Assembly: GCF_004167675.1 (NCBI RefSeq)
Contig: NZ_SEZQ01000001.1
Direction: 5' to 3' (one strand)
Source of the DNA: Aliivibrio finisterrensis_A
GTDB lineage: Bacteria; Pseudomonadota; Gammaproteobacteria; Enterobacterales; Vibrionaceae
Length of the DNA: 64,000 nt
The position numbers were made by a program, and so were the translations under genes. This document shows positions 53,584-61,847 of the stretch, piece by piece. Numbering within the stretch: the first letter of the stretch is position 1; each line of letters starts with the position of its first letter. Below the pieces are notes generated by a model, which was not told where the DNA came from, ran no database searches, and was given only the letters and a program-made list of their open reading frames with translations.

Positions 53584-54423
53584 TTACTTTTTTATTTGAA
53601 CCGGTAGTAAGGAAGGGTGGTAGTTTTGCGCTTTAATACTTTTTGTTATTGTTTCACTGCTTTTTAGTAATGTTTCTTTTTCTTCCGCTGTAAATTGATA
53701 CAGTAACTCCAATTGTTTTTCTGAAGCCACTTGTAGTTGAAATTCTTTACCAACTAAAGCCCAAATATACGCATGCTTTTTATTACCTTCTTTGTGGTTA
53801 ATACTCGCAAGCGATTTAATGATTATTGAGTGTAATTCATTTTCATAATCTTTCTCTGTTAGTAACTCTAATGAATGATTAAGAATTAGGATGGTTTTAT
53901 TCCCATCACGTTGCGTATAAAAAGTGGCAAGTGCGTATTGTAACTCGGCAGATTCTAATGCTTTCGTTCCTTCTAATTGTAAAAATTCACGCAGTGCTTT
54001 TTTATCTCCAGTTGTCCAGCGATAAAAAAGAACCTTTGGTTCTGTAGAGGCTTGAAGCTCTAAAGATAAAGCATCAATAGCATCATAAGTATGAAGTAGA
54101 GCTTCAGATCGTTTGGTTTTAATCTCTTTAGCGGTAATCGGTTCAATTTGCGCTGCAGAAGTTAAACACTGTTGATATTCATGCGTTGCTTTAATTGTTT
54201 TTAGTTTATCAAGATCACTTTGACTCTTTAATACTTCAAAACGACTCAATATAAGTGCTTCTCTTTGGTTCAAGCATTGGCCATCACGCATATTTAATTG
54301 TTGGCACTGTAAGCTTGCATGCTCTTCACATAATTGTTCTGTTGTCGGTTTGGAATCAAAACAGCCTGATACTAAAAGAGTAGCAAGCGCCACTAAGGTA
54401 AATCGTTGAGTAGTTAAAAGCAT
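53584..54423 (-). CDS. DUF2989 family lipoprotein
   Basis: 279 residues beginning with a lipoprotein signal peptide: lipobox LVSGC with the acylated Cys at residue 21. The next residues (Phe-Asp-Ser) place an Asp at +3, so the sorting signal is not clear-cut. The mature part is mostly helical with TPR-like spacing (LQYALATFYTQRDG, HAYIWALVGKEFQLQVA) and several Cys near the N-terminus (LCEEHASLQCQQ). I recognise it as DUF2989 of vibrios. Function unknown. ATG 54423 has AGGA just upstream; the frame reaches 54462 but without such a site. Confidence 0.82.
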   Translation of the reverse strand: MLLTTQRFTLVALATLLVSGCFDSKPTTEQLCEEHASLQCQQLNMRDGQCLNQREALILSRFEVLKSQSDLDKLKTIKATHEYQQCLTSAAQIEPITAKEIKTKRSEALLHTYDAIDALSLELQASTEPKVLFYRWTTGDKKALREFLQLEGTKALESAELQYALATFYTQRDGNKTILILNHSLELLTEKDYENELHSIIIKSLASINHKEGNKKHAYIWALVGKEFQLQVASEKQLELLYQFTAEEKETLLKSSETITKSIKAQNYHPSLLPVQIKK

Positions 54424-54543
54424 GATGATCCTATAGATAGAAAAAGAGGAAACGTGATCCATTACACCAATTTATCGGCAGTATGTTGACTAACATTAAT
54501 CAAAAGATATGGTTTCTGAGTTGCTAATTATAGGGAATAAACA

Positions 54544-54828
54544 ATGGATATTAATAAATTACTAGAATCGATGACACCAGAAGTATTTCAAAACTTGCAA
54601 TATGCTGTCGAAACAGGAAAGTGGCATAATGGTACACCGTTATCTCAAGATCAAAGAAGTACTTGTATGCAAGCAATGATGTTGTACCAATCAATGCATA
54701 ATAAAGAAGCTCAACATATGACGGTTGCGGAAGGTGGTGAAATCAGTTTTAAATCAAAAGCAGAACTTAAAAAGCAATTTTCAAAAGGGCAAGAAGATAT
54801 CGTCCGAGTTAACGTATCATCAGAATAA
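54544..54828 (+). CDS. yeaC: YeaC-like DUF1315 protein
   Basis: 94-residue soluble protein matching E. coli YeaC: the pattern DINKLLESMTPEVFQNLQ, GKWHNGTPLSQDQRSTC and NKEAQHMTVAEGGEI is characteristic. yeaC lies next to msrB and gapA in E. coli too, so the neighbourhood is conserved. Function unknown. Confidence 0.9.
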   Translation: MDINKLLESMTPEVFQNLQYAVETGKWHNGTPLSQDQRSTCMQAMMLYQSMHNKEAQHMTVAEGGEISFKSKAELKKQFSKGQEDIVRVNVSSE

Positions 54829-54979
54829 GTGACAACACTTCCCATTGTCTCCTTTTTGAGAGTGACATCTTAGTGGTGAGAATATTAATGCCACATTGGT
54901 CCCAAAAAAAATCTATAAAATTGTCGATAAGCAGCAACTCAAGTACATTATCGATAATTTCGTAAATTAGATAAGTGGT

Positions 54980-55132
54980 ATGATGAAAAAAACAAAAGGT
55001 CAAGTTTTAACTAAGTTTGCGGCATTTGCTGCTGTATTCATACTACTTGCGATTATTGCAGCACCTAAGTTTCTTAATAGTGGTTCTGTAAACAATACAT
55101 CACAAGGTTCTTTGACCTTATATTCAGAATAA
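54980..55132 (+). CDS. Predicted 50-residue single-span membrane protein
   Basis: A short frame starting ATG-ATG-AAA-AAA with a positively charged N-terminus (MMKKTKGQVLTK), one clear TM (FAAFAAVFILLAIIAA) and a short polar tail ending LTLYSE. The positive-inside rule gives N-in/C-out. Ribosome binding is weak (AAGTGGT). It follows yeaC on the same strand after 151 bp. I know no family. The shape is that of many genuine small membrane proteins. Confidence 0.45.
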   Translation: MMKKTKGQVLTKFAAFAAVFILLAIIAAPKFLNSGSVNNTSQGSLTLYSE

Positions 55133-55178
55133 AACTGTCGCAATGCTTACAGAGTCTTAAACGCTGTAAGCTCTCCCT

Positions 55179-56018
55179 TTATTTTACGCTCGTCACTCTT
55201 TCATGAGGCGCAGGTAATTCACTTCCACAGTGTTTACAATGCATTGCATCAGATTCATGTCCTCCTTTTACACAATTTGGACAACGTACTAGATCTCTGT
55301 GCGCGTTCATTTCTTGGTTCAATTCTGCAGTAATAATCCCAGTAGGTACGGCAAGAATCGAATAACCTAATAACATTGTTAATGAAGCCACAGCTTTACC
55401 TAGTGCTGTATGCGGAACCAAATCACCATAGCCCACCGTCGTAATGGTTACTATTGCCCAATAGATACTTTGGGGAATGCTAGTAAATCCATTTTCAGGC
55501 CCTTCAATAACGAACATCAAAGATCCAAAAACAGAAACTAAAATAGCCACAGTACTAAAAAAGATGAAGATTTTTCTTTTTGCCATCAACAGTGAGCGTA
55601 AAAGAATGTTGGAATCTTGTAAGTAGCGAACTAACTTCAAAATTCTAAATATTCTCATTACACGTAAGAGGCGAATAATAGCGATGTAGCTTGCGCTTGG
55701 AAAAAACAATGCTAAATAAGTTGGGAGTATTGCGAGTAGGTCAATAACACCATAAAAACTTTTCGCATAAGAGCTAGGCTTTGGTGAGCAATATAATCGT
55801 AAAATGTATTCGATAGTGAATATTGCAGTAAAAATATACTCTAACCTCCATAACAGCTCACCATATACGGCATTGACTGAACTAATCGAATCTAAGATTA
55901 ATGTAGCTTGAGAAGTAAGGATTAGTACGATCAACGCGATATCAAATCGTTTCCCACCTCTAGTATGTGTGCCAAATATCGTTGCATATAAATAATGTTT
56001 AAAGCGTTTTGTATTCAT
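55179..56018 (-). CDS. Voltage-gated potassium channel-like ion transporter with zinc-ribbon tail
   Basis: 279 residues, six TMs. S4 (about 114-134) has basic residues every third position (Arg116, 119, 122, 125, Lys128, Arg131), so it is a true voltage-sensor pattern. The pore carries the K+ filter TTVGYGD (193-199). The C-terminal tail has Cys246-x2-Cys249 and Cys261-x2-Cys264, a zinc-ribbon pattern, in place of the RCK domain usual in bacterial K+ channels. Monocistronic; divergent from adhE across 586 bp. Confidence 0.9.
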   Translation of the reverse strand: MNTKRFKHYLYATIFGTHTRGGKRFDIALIVLILTSQATLILDSISSVNAVYGELLWRLEYIFTAIFTIEYILRLYCSPKPSSYAKSFYGVIDLLAILPTYLALFFPSASYIAIIRLLRVMRIFRILKLVRYLQDSNILLRSLLMAKRKIFIFFSTVAILVSVFGSLMFVIEGPENGFTSIPQSIYWAIVTITTVGYGDLVPHTALGKAVASLTMLLGYSILAVPTGIITAELNQEMNAHRDLVRCPNCVKGGHESDAMHCKHCGSELPAPHERVTSVK

Positions 56019-56258
56019 GATTAATTTTTGTGCTTACTTATGGGCTGTCTTTTATTAAGAATAATAAAAAAACAGTCTACTCTCTAGTACAAGTTTAAAT
56101 CGTATTTATTTTATAGAAGATAAAGAGTCGTAATATTTACAATTAAGTGATCTAGAGCAACTTATTTAGTGCATAAACGATGTGAATCTGAGCCGAGATA
56201 TACTACTCTTTAGTGGCACGAAGATTTCGCCATAATTTGTCATTTTTGGCCTTGAATA

Positions 56259-56273
56259 TGTAACTTTATTACA
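56259..56273. promoter_or_regulatory. HexR-type operator upstream of adhE
   Basis: TGTAACTTTATTACA matches TGTAATWWWATTACA at 14 of 15 positions. It is 331 bp from the adhE start codon, so the promoter would have to be far upstream or the site acts at a distance. Confidence 0.55.
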
Positions 56274-56345
56274 ACTTGTATTTTTAGTAATGAGGGTTTT
56301 ATCATTAGTGATCATTTTGAAGTTGGTCATAAATACAGTTAACTA

Positions 56346-56361
56346 TGTGATCTAAATCGTA
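56346..56361. promoter_or_regulatory. CRP-like site upstream of adhE
   Basis: TGTGATCTAAATCGTA matches the symmetric CRP consensus TGTGATCTAGATCACA at 13 of 16 positions. A weaker relative, AGTGATCTAGAGCAAC, lies at 56146-56161. Confidence 0.4.
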
Positions 56362-56417
56362 TTTATACTGTGCTGTCCGTTGGGAGTAAGACGAAAGTGG
56401 TAAATAAATTCTCATAA

Positions 56418-56431
56418 CTGATCTGAATCAA
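56418..56431. promoter_or_regulatory. FNR-type site upstream of adhE
   Basis: CTGATCTGAATCAA matches TTGAT-N4-ATCAA at 9 of 10 defined positions. It lies 174 bp before the adhE start codon. AdhE is a fermentative enzyme, so anaerobic activation by FNR is reasonable. Confidence 0.45.
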
Positions 56432-56484
56432 TACTTTTCAAATTGTGAAAGAATATAATCAGTTTTGAAAGCAATTTACTAAGA

Positions 56485-56524
56485 AGTTAAAGCTGAGTTA
56501 CCAGGAAATTGGTCGAGCTTAACT
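56485..56524 (+). promoter_or_regulatory. Leader hairpin of adhE mRNA
   Basis: AGTTAA/TTAACT, GCT/AGC and ACCA/TGGT pair in register (one bulge, one internal loop), closing a 40-nt hairpin that ends 80 nt before the adhE start codon. No T run follows. Confidence 0.45.
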
Positions 56525-56604
56525 GCAAAAAAGGATGAAAAAGCAGAATCCTTACTAAATAGTTTTTAACGAATTTTATAGTTTTTATTTTTAGGAGAAA
56601 CAAT

Positions 56605-59256
56605 ATGCCTGTAACGAATATAGCTGAACTTGATGCTCTGGTAGCACGTGTTAAAGCAGCGCAAAAAGAATTTGCGAACTTTCCACAAGAGAAGGTTGAT
56701 GAAATCTTCCGTGCAGCGTCTCTAGCAGCTTCAACAGCTCGTATCGAACTAGCAAAAATGGCGGCAACTGAATCTGGCATGGGTATCATGGAAGATAAAG
56801 TTATCAAAAACCACTTTGCTTCTGAGTTTATCTACAATAAATATAAAGATGAATTAACGTGTGGCATCATCGACCGTAATGATGAAGGTGGCACGATCAC
56901 TATTGCTGAACCTCTAGGTATTGTTTGTGCAATCGTTCCTACAACAAACCCTACATCAACAGCAATCTTTAAAGCATTAATCTGTCTTAAAACTCGTAAT
57001 GGTTGTATCTTCTCACCACACCCACGCGCTAAAAATGCAACTAACTACGCTGCTAAAGTAGTATTAGATGCAGCAATTAAAGCGGGTGCACCAAAAGACA
57101 TCATTGGTTGGATTGACCAACCATCTGTTGAACTATCAAACGGCCTAATGAAGCATGACGATATCAACATGATCCTAGCTACTGGTGGTCCAGGCATGGT
57201 TAAAGCGGCTTACTCTTCAGGTAAACCTGCTATCGGTGTTGGCGCGGGTAATACACCTGTTGTTATCGACGAAACTGCTGATATCAAACGTGCTGTTTCT
57301 TCTATCTTAATGTCTAAAACATTCGATAACGGTGTTATCTGTGCTTCTGAGCAAGCGGCAATCGTTGTTGAGTCTATCTACGATGAAGTTAAAGCTCGTT
57401 TCGCTAAATACGGCGCGGTTGTTCTAAGTAAAGAAGACGCAAACAAAGTACGTAAAGTGTTACTTATTGATGGCGCTCTTAACGCTAACATCGTTGGCCA
57501 ACCAGCGTACAAAATTGCTGAACTAGCAAATGTTAAAGTACCTACTTCTACTAAGATTCTTATCGGTGAAGGCCTAGAAGCTTCATGGGATGATGAATTT
57601 GCTCATGAGAAACTATCTCCAACGCTAGGTCTATTCAAAGCGAAAGATTTTGAAGATGCAGTACGTCAAGCTGGCATCGTATTAGACATAGGTGGTGTTG
57701 GTCATACATCAGTACTTTACACAGACCAAGATAATAACGAAGAGCGTATTACGTACTTCGGCGACAAAATGAAAACTGCTCGTATTCTAGTGAATACACC
57801 AGCATCTCAAGGTGGTATCGGTGACCTTTACAACTTTGAATTAGCGCCTTCACTAACGTTAGGTTGTGGTTCTTGGGGTGGTAACGCTATCTCTGAAAAC
57901 GTAGGTCCTAAGCACCTTATCAACAAGAAAATTGTAGCTAAGCGAGCAGAAAATATGTTGTGGCATAAACTACCAAAATCTATCTACTTCCGTCGTGGCT
58001 GTTTACCAATCGCAATGACTGACCTTGAAGGTAAAAAACGTGCATTAATCGTTACTGACCGTTTCTTATTCAACAACGGTTACATCGATGACCTACGCTC
58101 AATCTTAAAAGAGAAAGGCATGGAAGTTGAAGTATTCCATGAAGTAGAAGCGGATCCAACATTAGCAGTAGTTAAAGCCGGTGCAGAAGCATGTGCAAGC
58201 TACCAACCTGATGTTATCTTAGCGGTTGGTGGTGGTTCACCAATGGATGCTGCGAAAATCATGTGGGTAATGTACGAGCACCCAGAAACTGATTTCGAAG
58301 ACCTATCTATGCGCTTTATGGATATCCGTAAACGTATTTACAAGTTCCCTAAAATGGGTCAAAAAGCTGAACTAGTATGTATCACTACGACTTCTGGTAC
58401 AGGTTCTGAAGTTACACCATTTGCTGTTGTAACTGATGAAAAAACGGGTCAAAAATACCCATTAGCAGATTACGAACTAACGCCAAACATGGCTGTTGTT
58501 GATGCTAACCTTGTAATGGATATGCCTAAGTCTTTATGTGCATTCGGTGGTTACGATGCAGTAACTCACGCATTAGAAGCTTATGTTTCTGTTCTTGCTA
58601 ACGAATACTCAGACGGTCACGCTCTGCAATCACTTAAGATGCTTAAAGAGTACTTACCAAGCTCTTACGCTAACGGTAAGAAAGACCCAATCGCTCGTGA
58701 GAAAGTACACAATGCAGCAACAATCGCTGGTATGTCTTTTGCGCAGTCTTTCCTAGGTGTGTGTCACTCAATGGCGCATAAACTAGGTGCAGAATTCCAC
58801 ATTCCACATGGCCTTGCTAACGCATTATTAATTGCTAACACAGTACGTTTTAATGCGACTAACAACCCAACTAAACAAGCTGCTTTCTCTCAGTACGACC
58901 GTCCTAAAGCACGTGCTCGTTACGCTGAAATTGCAGAGCATTTAGGTTACCGTGAAGGTAATACTGAAACGAAAGTTAATGCATTACTTGGTTGGTTAGA
59001 AGAGCTTAAAATTGCACTGGATATCCCAATGTCAATTCAAGCGGCTGGCGTTAACGAAGCTGAATTCATGGCAAAAGTAGATTCAATTGCTGAAGATGCG
59101 TTTGATGACCAATGTACAGGTGCTAACCCACGTTATCCATTGATCAAAGAGCTTAAAGAAGTATTAATCGCTTCTTACTACGGTACGGCTTACGCTGACG
59201 TAATCGACGCACCAGAAGTGAAAGCAGAAGCAAAAGCGAAAAAAGCAAAGAAATAA
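56605..59256 (+). CDS. adhE: Bifunctional acetaldehyde-CoA/alcohol dehydrogenase AdhE
   Basis: Reduces acetyl-CoA to acetaldehyde and ethanol in fermentation and forms spirosome filaments. In 883 residues there is an aldehyde dehydrogenase half (about 1-440), with catalytic Cys in FDNGVICASEQ (about 247), and an iron alcohol dehydrogenase half (about 450-870). The second half has the NAD loop VGGGSPMDAAK and iron ligands in GYDAVTHALEAYVS and the GVCHSMAHKLGAEFHIPHG segment. It ends in a Lys/Ala-rich tail. ATG 56605 follows TTAGGAGAAACAAT, a strong ribosome-binding site. Codon use looks like that of a highly expressed gene. Confidence 0.98.
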   Translation: MPVTNIAELDALVARVKAAQKEFANFPQEKVDEIFRAASLAASTARIELAKMAATESGMGIMEDKVIKNHFASEFIYNKYKDELTCGIIDRNDEGGTITIAEPLGIVCAIVPTTNPTSTAIFKALICLKTRNGCIFSPHPRAKNATNYAAKVVLDAAIKAGAPKDIIGWIDQPSVELSNGLMKHDDINMILATGGPGMVKAAYSSGKPAIGVGAGNTPVVIDETADIKRAVSSILMSKTFDNGVICASEQAAIVVESIYDEVKARFAKYGAVVLSKEDANKVRKVLLIDGALNANIVGQPAYKIAELANVKVPTSTKILIGEGLEASWDDEFAHEKLSPTLGLFKAKDFEDAVRQAGIVLDIGGVGHTSVLYTDQDNNEERITYFGDKMKTARILVNTPASQGGIGDLYNFELAPSLTLGCGSWGGNAISENVGPKHLINKKIVAKRAENMLWHKLPKSIYFRRGCLPIAMTDLEGKKRALIVTDRFLFNNGYIDDLRSILKEKGMEVEVFHEVEADPTLAVVKAGAEACASYQPDVILAVGGGSPMDAAKIMWVMYEHPETDFEDLSMRFMDIRKRIYKFPKMGQKAELVCITTTSGTGSEVTPFAVVTDEKTGQKYPLADYELTPNMAVVDANLVMDMPKSLCAFGGYDAVTHALEAYVSVLANEYSDGHALQSLKMLKEYLPSSYANGKKDPIAREKVHNAATIAGMSFAQSFLGVCHSMAHKLGAEFHIPHGLANALLIANTVRFNATNNPTKQAAFSQYDRPKARARYAEIAEHLGYREGNTETKVNALLGWLEELKIALDIPMSIQAAGVNEAEFMAKVDSIAEDAFDDQCTGANPRYPLIKELKEVLIASYYGTAYADVIDAPEVKAEAKAKKAKK

Positions 59257-59312
59257 TTCGAAGCTAACAGGCTAAAGTATTTTCACTAGTATTTTGAAAA
59301 TATGAGAACAAT

Positions 59313-59342
59313 AAAAACCACCTTACTTAAGGTGGTTTTTTT
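59313..59342 (+). terminator. Terminator of adhE
   Basis: AAAACCACCTTA pairs with TAAGGTGGTTTT with a 2-nt centre, followed by more T residues. Confidence 0.87.
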
Positions 59343-59356
59343 ATGCCTGGGATATT

Positions 59357-59376
59357 TTACTTACTGTGATTGGTAT
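59357..59376. repeat. Solo end of the MITE-like repeat
   Basis: TTACTTACTGTGATTGGTAT is identical over 20 bp to the right end of the repeat at 20122-20296. No second end is visible nearby, so this is a remnant or a solo terminal repeat. Confidence 0.55.
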
Positions 59377-59424
59377 CAGCCAAATGAAAGGAATTAGGTA
59401 TCAATAGGTTGTGTTTGATTGGCA

Positions 59425-60096
59425 TTACGCAGTGGCTTCAATAATACGGCCATTGAAATAGTCATTCTCTAATATGTATTCAGTGTTTTTTATCAACTCT
59501 TGATTGATTAAATTTACATTAAAGTCTGATAGTAAGCTAGAAAGACAAGGAGTGACTCCACCAACTCTAATATTAAAAGGATTTAATTCTTTAGCCCAAC
59601 TCTTTGTTAGACCTGCGAGCAATGAAGCTGAATGACCTAGTTGTTGAACTTGTGGTGAAAATTTCTGATACCCTAAATTAATGATCACGCCTTCTTTATT
59701 ATGGTCTCTCATATGGTTCGCGGCATATTGGCCATAAGAAAATAAGCTTTCAGTTAATTCAATTAGCTGAGAAGGAGCATCATGTTGTTGATGTGAAAAC
59801 AAGCTTGGTAGGGCAATATCAGTATAGTTGTTGATCAATACATCGATTCCATTAGTAAATGTTTCATCAATGGAATGGAATAAATCATGAATACTTTGCG
59901 TTGATTGGTCTTTTAATTCGTAACTAATAACATTTGGGTTTAATTGATCGCAGAGTCTATGTGTTTCGTGTAACTGATAGTGATCTGAATCGGCAATAAT
60001 AAGGGACGCACCAAGTGAGGAAAAATGACACGCAACAGCTCGGCCCATAAAATTACCAGCAGATGTGATCAGAATAGTAGAATGTTCAATTTGCAT
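59425..60096 (-). CDS. Degenerate short-chain dehydrogenase/reductase-like protein
   Basis: 223 residues with overall SDR order, but the key positions are altered. The glycine-rich loop reads TSAGNFMGRAVA. NNAG is replaced by NNYT in VLINNYTDIALPSL. The catalytic Ser after beta-5 is missing (INLGYQKF). The Tyr-x3-Lys pair is replaced, with GHSASLLAGLTKSWAKEL showing His for Tyr and Leu for Lys. Cofactor binding may persist, but ordinary SDR catalysis should not. It may be a structural or regulatory relic enzyme. Located between adhE and the VC2046-like gene; no partner evident. Confidence 0.82.
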   Translation of the reverse strand: MQIEHSTILITSAGNFMGRAVACHFSSLGASLIIADSDHYQLHETHRLCDQLNPNVISYELKDQSTQSIHDLFHSIDETFTNGIDVLINNYTDIALPSLFSHQQHDAPSQLIELTESLFSYGQYAANHMRDHNKEGVIINLGYQKFSPQVQQLGHSASLLAGLTKSWAKELNPFNIRVGGVTPCLSSLLSDFNVNLINQELIKNTEYILENDYFNGRIIEATA

Positions 60097-60312
60097 AGCA
60101 TTCCTCCCTCAAAGCATTTCACACAGTGTTGTAAAATAAAAGTGCTTTAATAATGGGATAGAAATATTACATCTGCTGTGAGCTTGGCTAGAAATGATGA
60201 TTAAATTGCATTCAATTTTCTAATTTATGCACCAACTCACATAAATTGCGTGAATGATATCTTGTTAGAGATAATAAATAATGATGTCTGAGCAAGAACA
60301 GAGAGCGACAGA

Positions 60313-60819
60313 TTAAACGTATAAGTTCATTTCTGAATGGCGCTTAGCAGTTACCAATTCATTGTAAAGATCTTGGGGGATTGCGTTAAAAATCTCGTTA
60401 CCTGATTCTAATTGACGGCGTTGATGTCCAGATAAATTGTGGTAAACATCTTCTGGTAAATCACACGTGTCTTGAGGCATATAAGCCATTGCATCAGGTG
60501 CTAGACCATACTGCAACTTAGCACTAGCTAAACCACCGTTATGAAACTGATTTGCTTGTGAAGCGGCACGAGAGTAGCTTTCTTCATTGCTACGTAAAAT
60601 CTGAGCGTCAGCTAATTGAAAGCGTTGACGAAGAAGATCTTCTGTAACTTTTTTCTCATCTATTTTTTCAACAGGTGTGTTTTCACGTAAGTCATTAGAC
60701 AGTAAAGACATCATTAAGGCGAAATCTGCACGGCGACCTGCTTCCATAGCATGGTTTAGGCTTGAACCGTATTGAATTTCACTGATTAACTCGGCTTTAT
60801 CTAAAGTATGTACTTTCAT
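60313..60819 (-). CDS. VC2046/SO_2500 family protein
   Basis: 168-residue soluble, helical protein that I recognise as the vibrio/shewanella VC2046 family, whose Vibrio cholerae member is also next to sodB (VC2045). Conserved-looking segments are LNHAMEAGRRADFALMMSLLS and GNEIFNAIPQDLYNELVTAKRHSEM. No catalytic motif. It has no signal peptide. Function unknown. It lies 205 bp downstream of sodB on the same strand, with the sodB terminator between. Confidence 0.82.
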   Translation of the reverse strand: MKVHTLDKAELISEIQYGSSLNHAMEAGRRADFALMMSLLSNDLRENTPVEKIDEKKVTEDLLRQRFQLADAQILRSNEESYSRAASQANQFHNGGLASAKLQYGLAPDAMAYMPQDTCDLPEDVYHNLSGHQRRQLESGNEIFNAIPQDLYNELVTAKRHSEMNLYV

Positions 60820-60952
60820 GAATCAATTCCTCTTGATGATAAATACTTATCGGAAAAGGATTCAAAAACTTTAGTCTTTTTAGGAAAAAAATTGCCGTTT
60901 TTTTAATTAATAGCGTTAAGTGGCAAAGCATTACCGTTAATAATGAAAGATA

Positions 60953-60982
60953 AAAAAAGGCCAGTATAAATACCGACCTTTT
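60953..60982 (-). terminator. Terminator of sodB
   Basis: On the minus strand, AAAAAGGTCGGTAT pairs throughout (two G-U pairs) with ATACTGGCCTTTTT around a 2-nt loop, followed by TT. Confidence 0.75.
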
Positions 60983-61024
60983 TGGTTGAAAATTAGCCGA
61001 AATAATCCGGCAACTTCAAATGAA

Positions 61025-61609
61025 TTATTTTGCTAGGTTTTCTTCTACGAAAGACCAGTTTACTAGAGCCCAGAACGCACCCATGTAATCAGGACGAACG
61101 TTACGGAAATCGATGTAGTAAGCGTGTTCCCATAGGTCAACAGTTAGAAGCGGTGTAACACCTTCTTCTGTTAGTGGAGTACCTGCATTTGATGTATTAA
61201 CGATAGCTAGAGAGCCGTCAGCGTTCTTAACAAGCCAAGTCCAAGAAGAACCAAAGTTGTTGATCGCAGAATCTGTGAATTGTGCTTTGAATTCTTCAAA
61301 AGAACCAAATGCAGCATCGATAGCAGCAGCTACAGCGCCTGTTGGTTGACCACCAGCGTTTGGAGCCAGGCAGTTCCAGTAGAACGTGTGGTTCCAGATT
61401 TGTGCTGCGTTATTGAAAACACCACCAGTAGAAGTCTTAACGATCTCTTCTAGTGTTTTGCCTTCAAATTCAGTACCTGGGATAAGGCCATTAAGCTTTA
61501 CAACATAAGTGTTGTGGTGTTTACCGTGGTGGTAATCTAAAGTCTCAGCAGAGATATGTGGTTCTAATGCGTCTTTTGCGAACGGTAGAGCTGGTAATTC
61601 AAATGACAT
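61025..61609 (-). CDS. sodB: Iron superoxide dismutase SodB
   Basis: Cytoplasmic enzyme that dismutates superoxide. The 194 residues carry the metal ligands His27, His74 (AQIWNHTFYW), Asp158 and His162 (DLWEHAYYIDFRN). The Gln70 preceding that His and the GGQPTG segment are of the Fe type rather than the Mn type. The start is ATG 61609 with GGAG in front. An 18-bp palindrome lies 57-74 bp upstream. In E. coli sodB mRNA is a RyhB target; no pairing was assessed here. Confidence 0.97.
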   Translation of the reverse strand: MSFELPALPFAKDALEPHISAETLDYHHGKHHNTYVVKLNGLIPGTEFEGKTLEEIVKTSTGGVFNNAAQIWNHTFYWNCLAPNAGGQPTGAVAAAIDAAFGSFEEFKAQFTDSAINNFGSSWTWLVKNADGSLAIVNTSNAGTPLTEEGVTPLLTVDLWEHAYYIDFRNVRPDYMGAFWALVNWSFVEENLAK

Positions 61610-61665
61610 TGCTCATGTCTCCATGTTGTAAGAGGTCTACGCCTCACTAATTATTCCAAAAAATA

Positions 61666-61683
61666 TACACTCAACTGAGTGTA
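61666..61683. promoter_or_regulatory. 18-bp palindrome between sodB and grxD
   Basis: TACACTCA-AC-TGAGTGTA is symmetric with perfect 8-bp arms. The half-site TGAGTGTA recurs at 61792-61799, close to grxD. Position and symmetry suggest an operator. The regulator is not recognised. Confidence 0.4.
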
Positions 61684-61847
61684 GAATTTATTCTGACTTC
61701 GCTCTGATTCTAGCAAGTTTTGATTTTATTAAAAGAAAAAGCGGAGAATTTTCAATAAATAATACCACTACAAATATTAGGTATTTTTTTCTGAGTGTAT
61801 AAGAAGTAGAATGAATACAACTTAGTGTCGACCCATTAGAGGATACA

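Larger units (their letters stand above)
56019..56604. other. 586-bp regulatory region upstream of adhE
   Basis: No gene. It contains CRP-like, HexR-type and FNR-type sites and a leader hairpin (each listed separately), and a 14-nt direct repeat TAAATCGTATTTAT at 56096-56109 and 56353-56366. A mini-ORF MKKQNPY (start 56536) lies in the leader. The length and the number of candidate operators point to complex control of adhE by carbon and oxygen supply. Confidence 0.5.
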
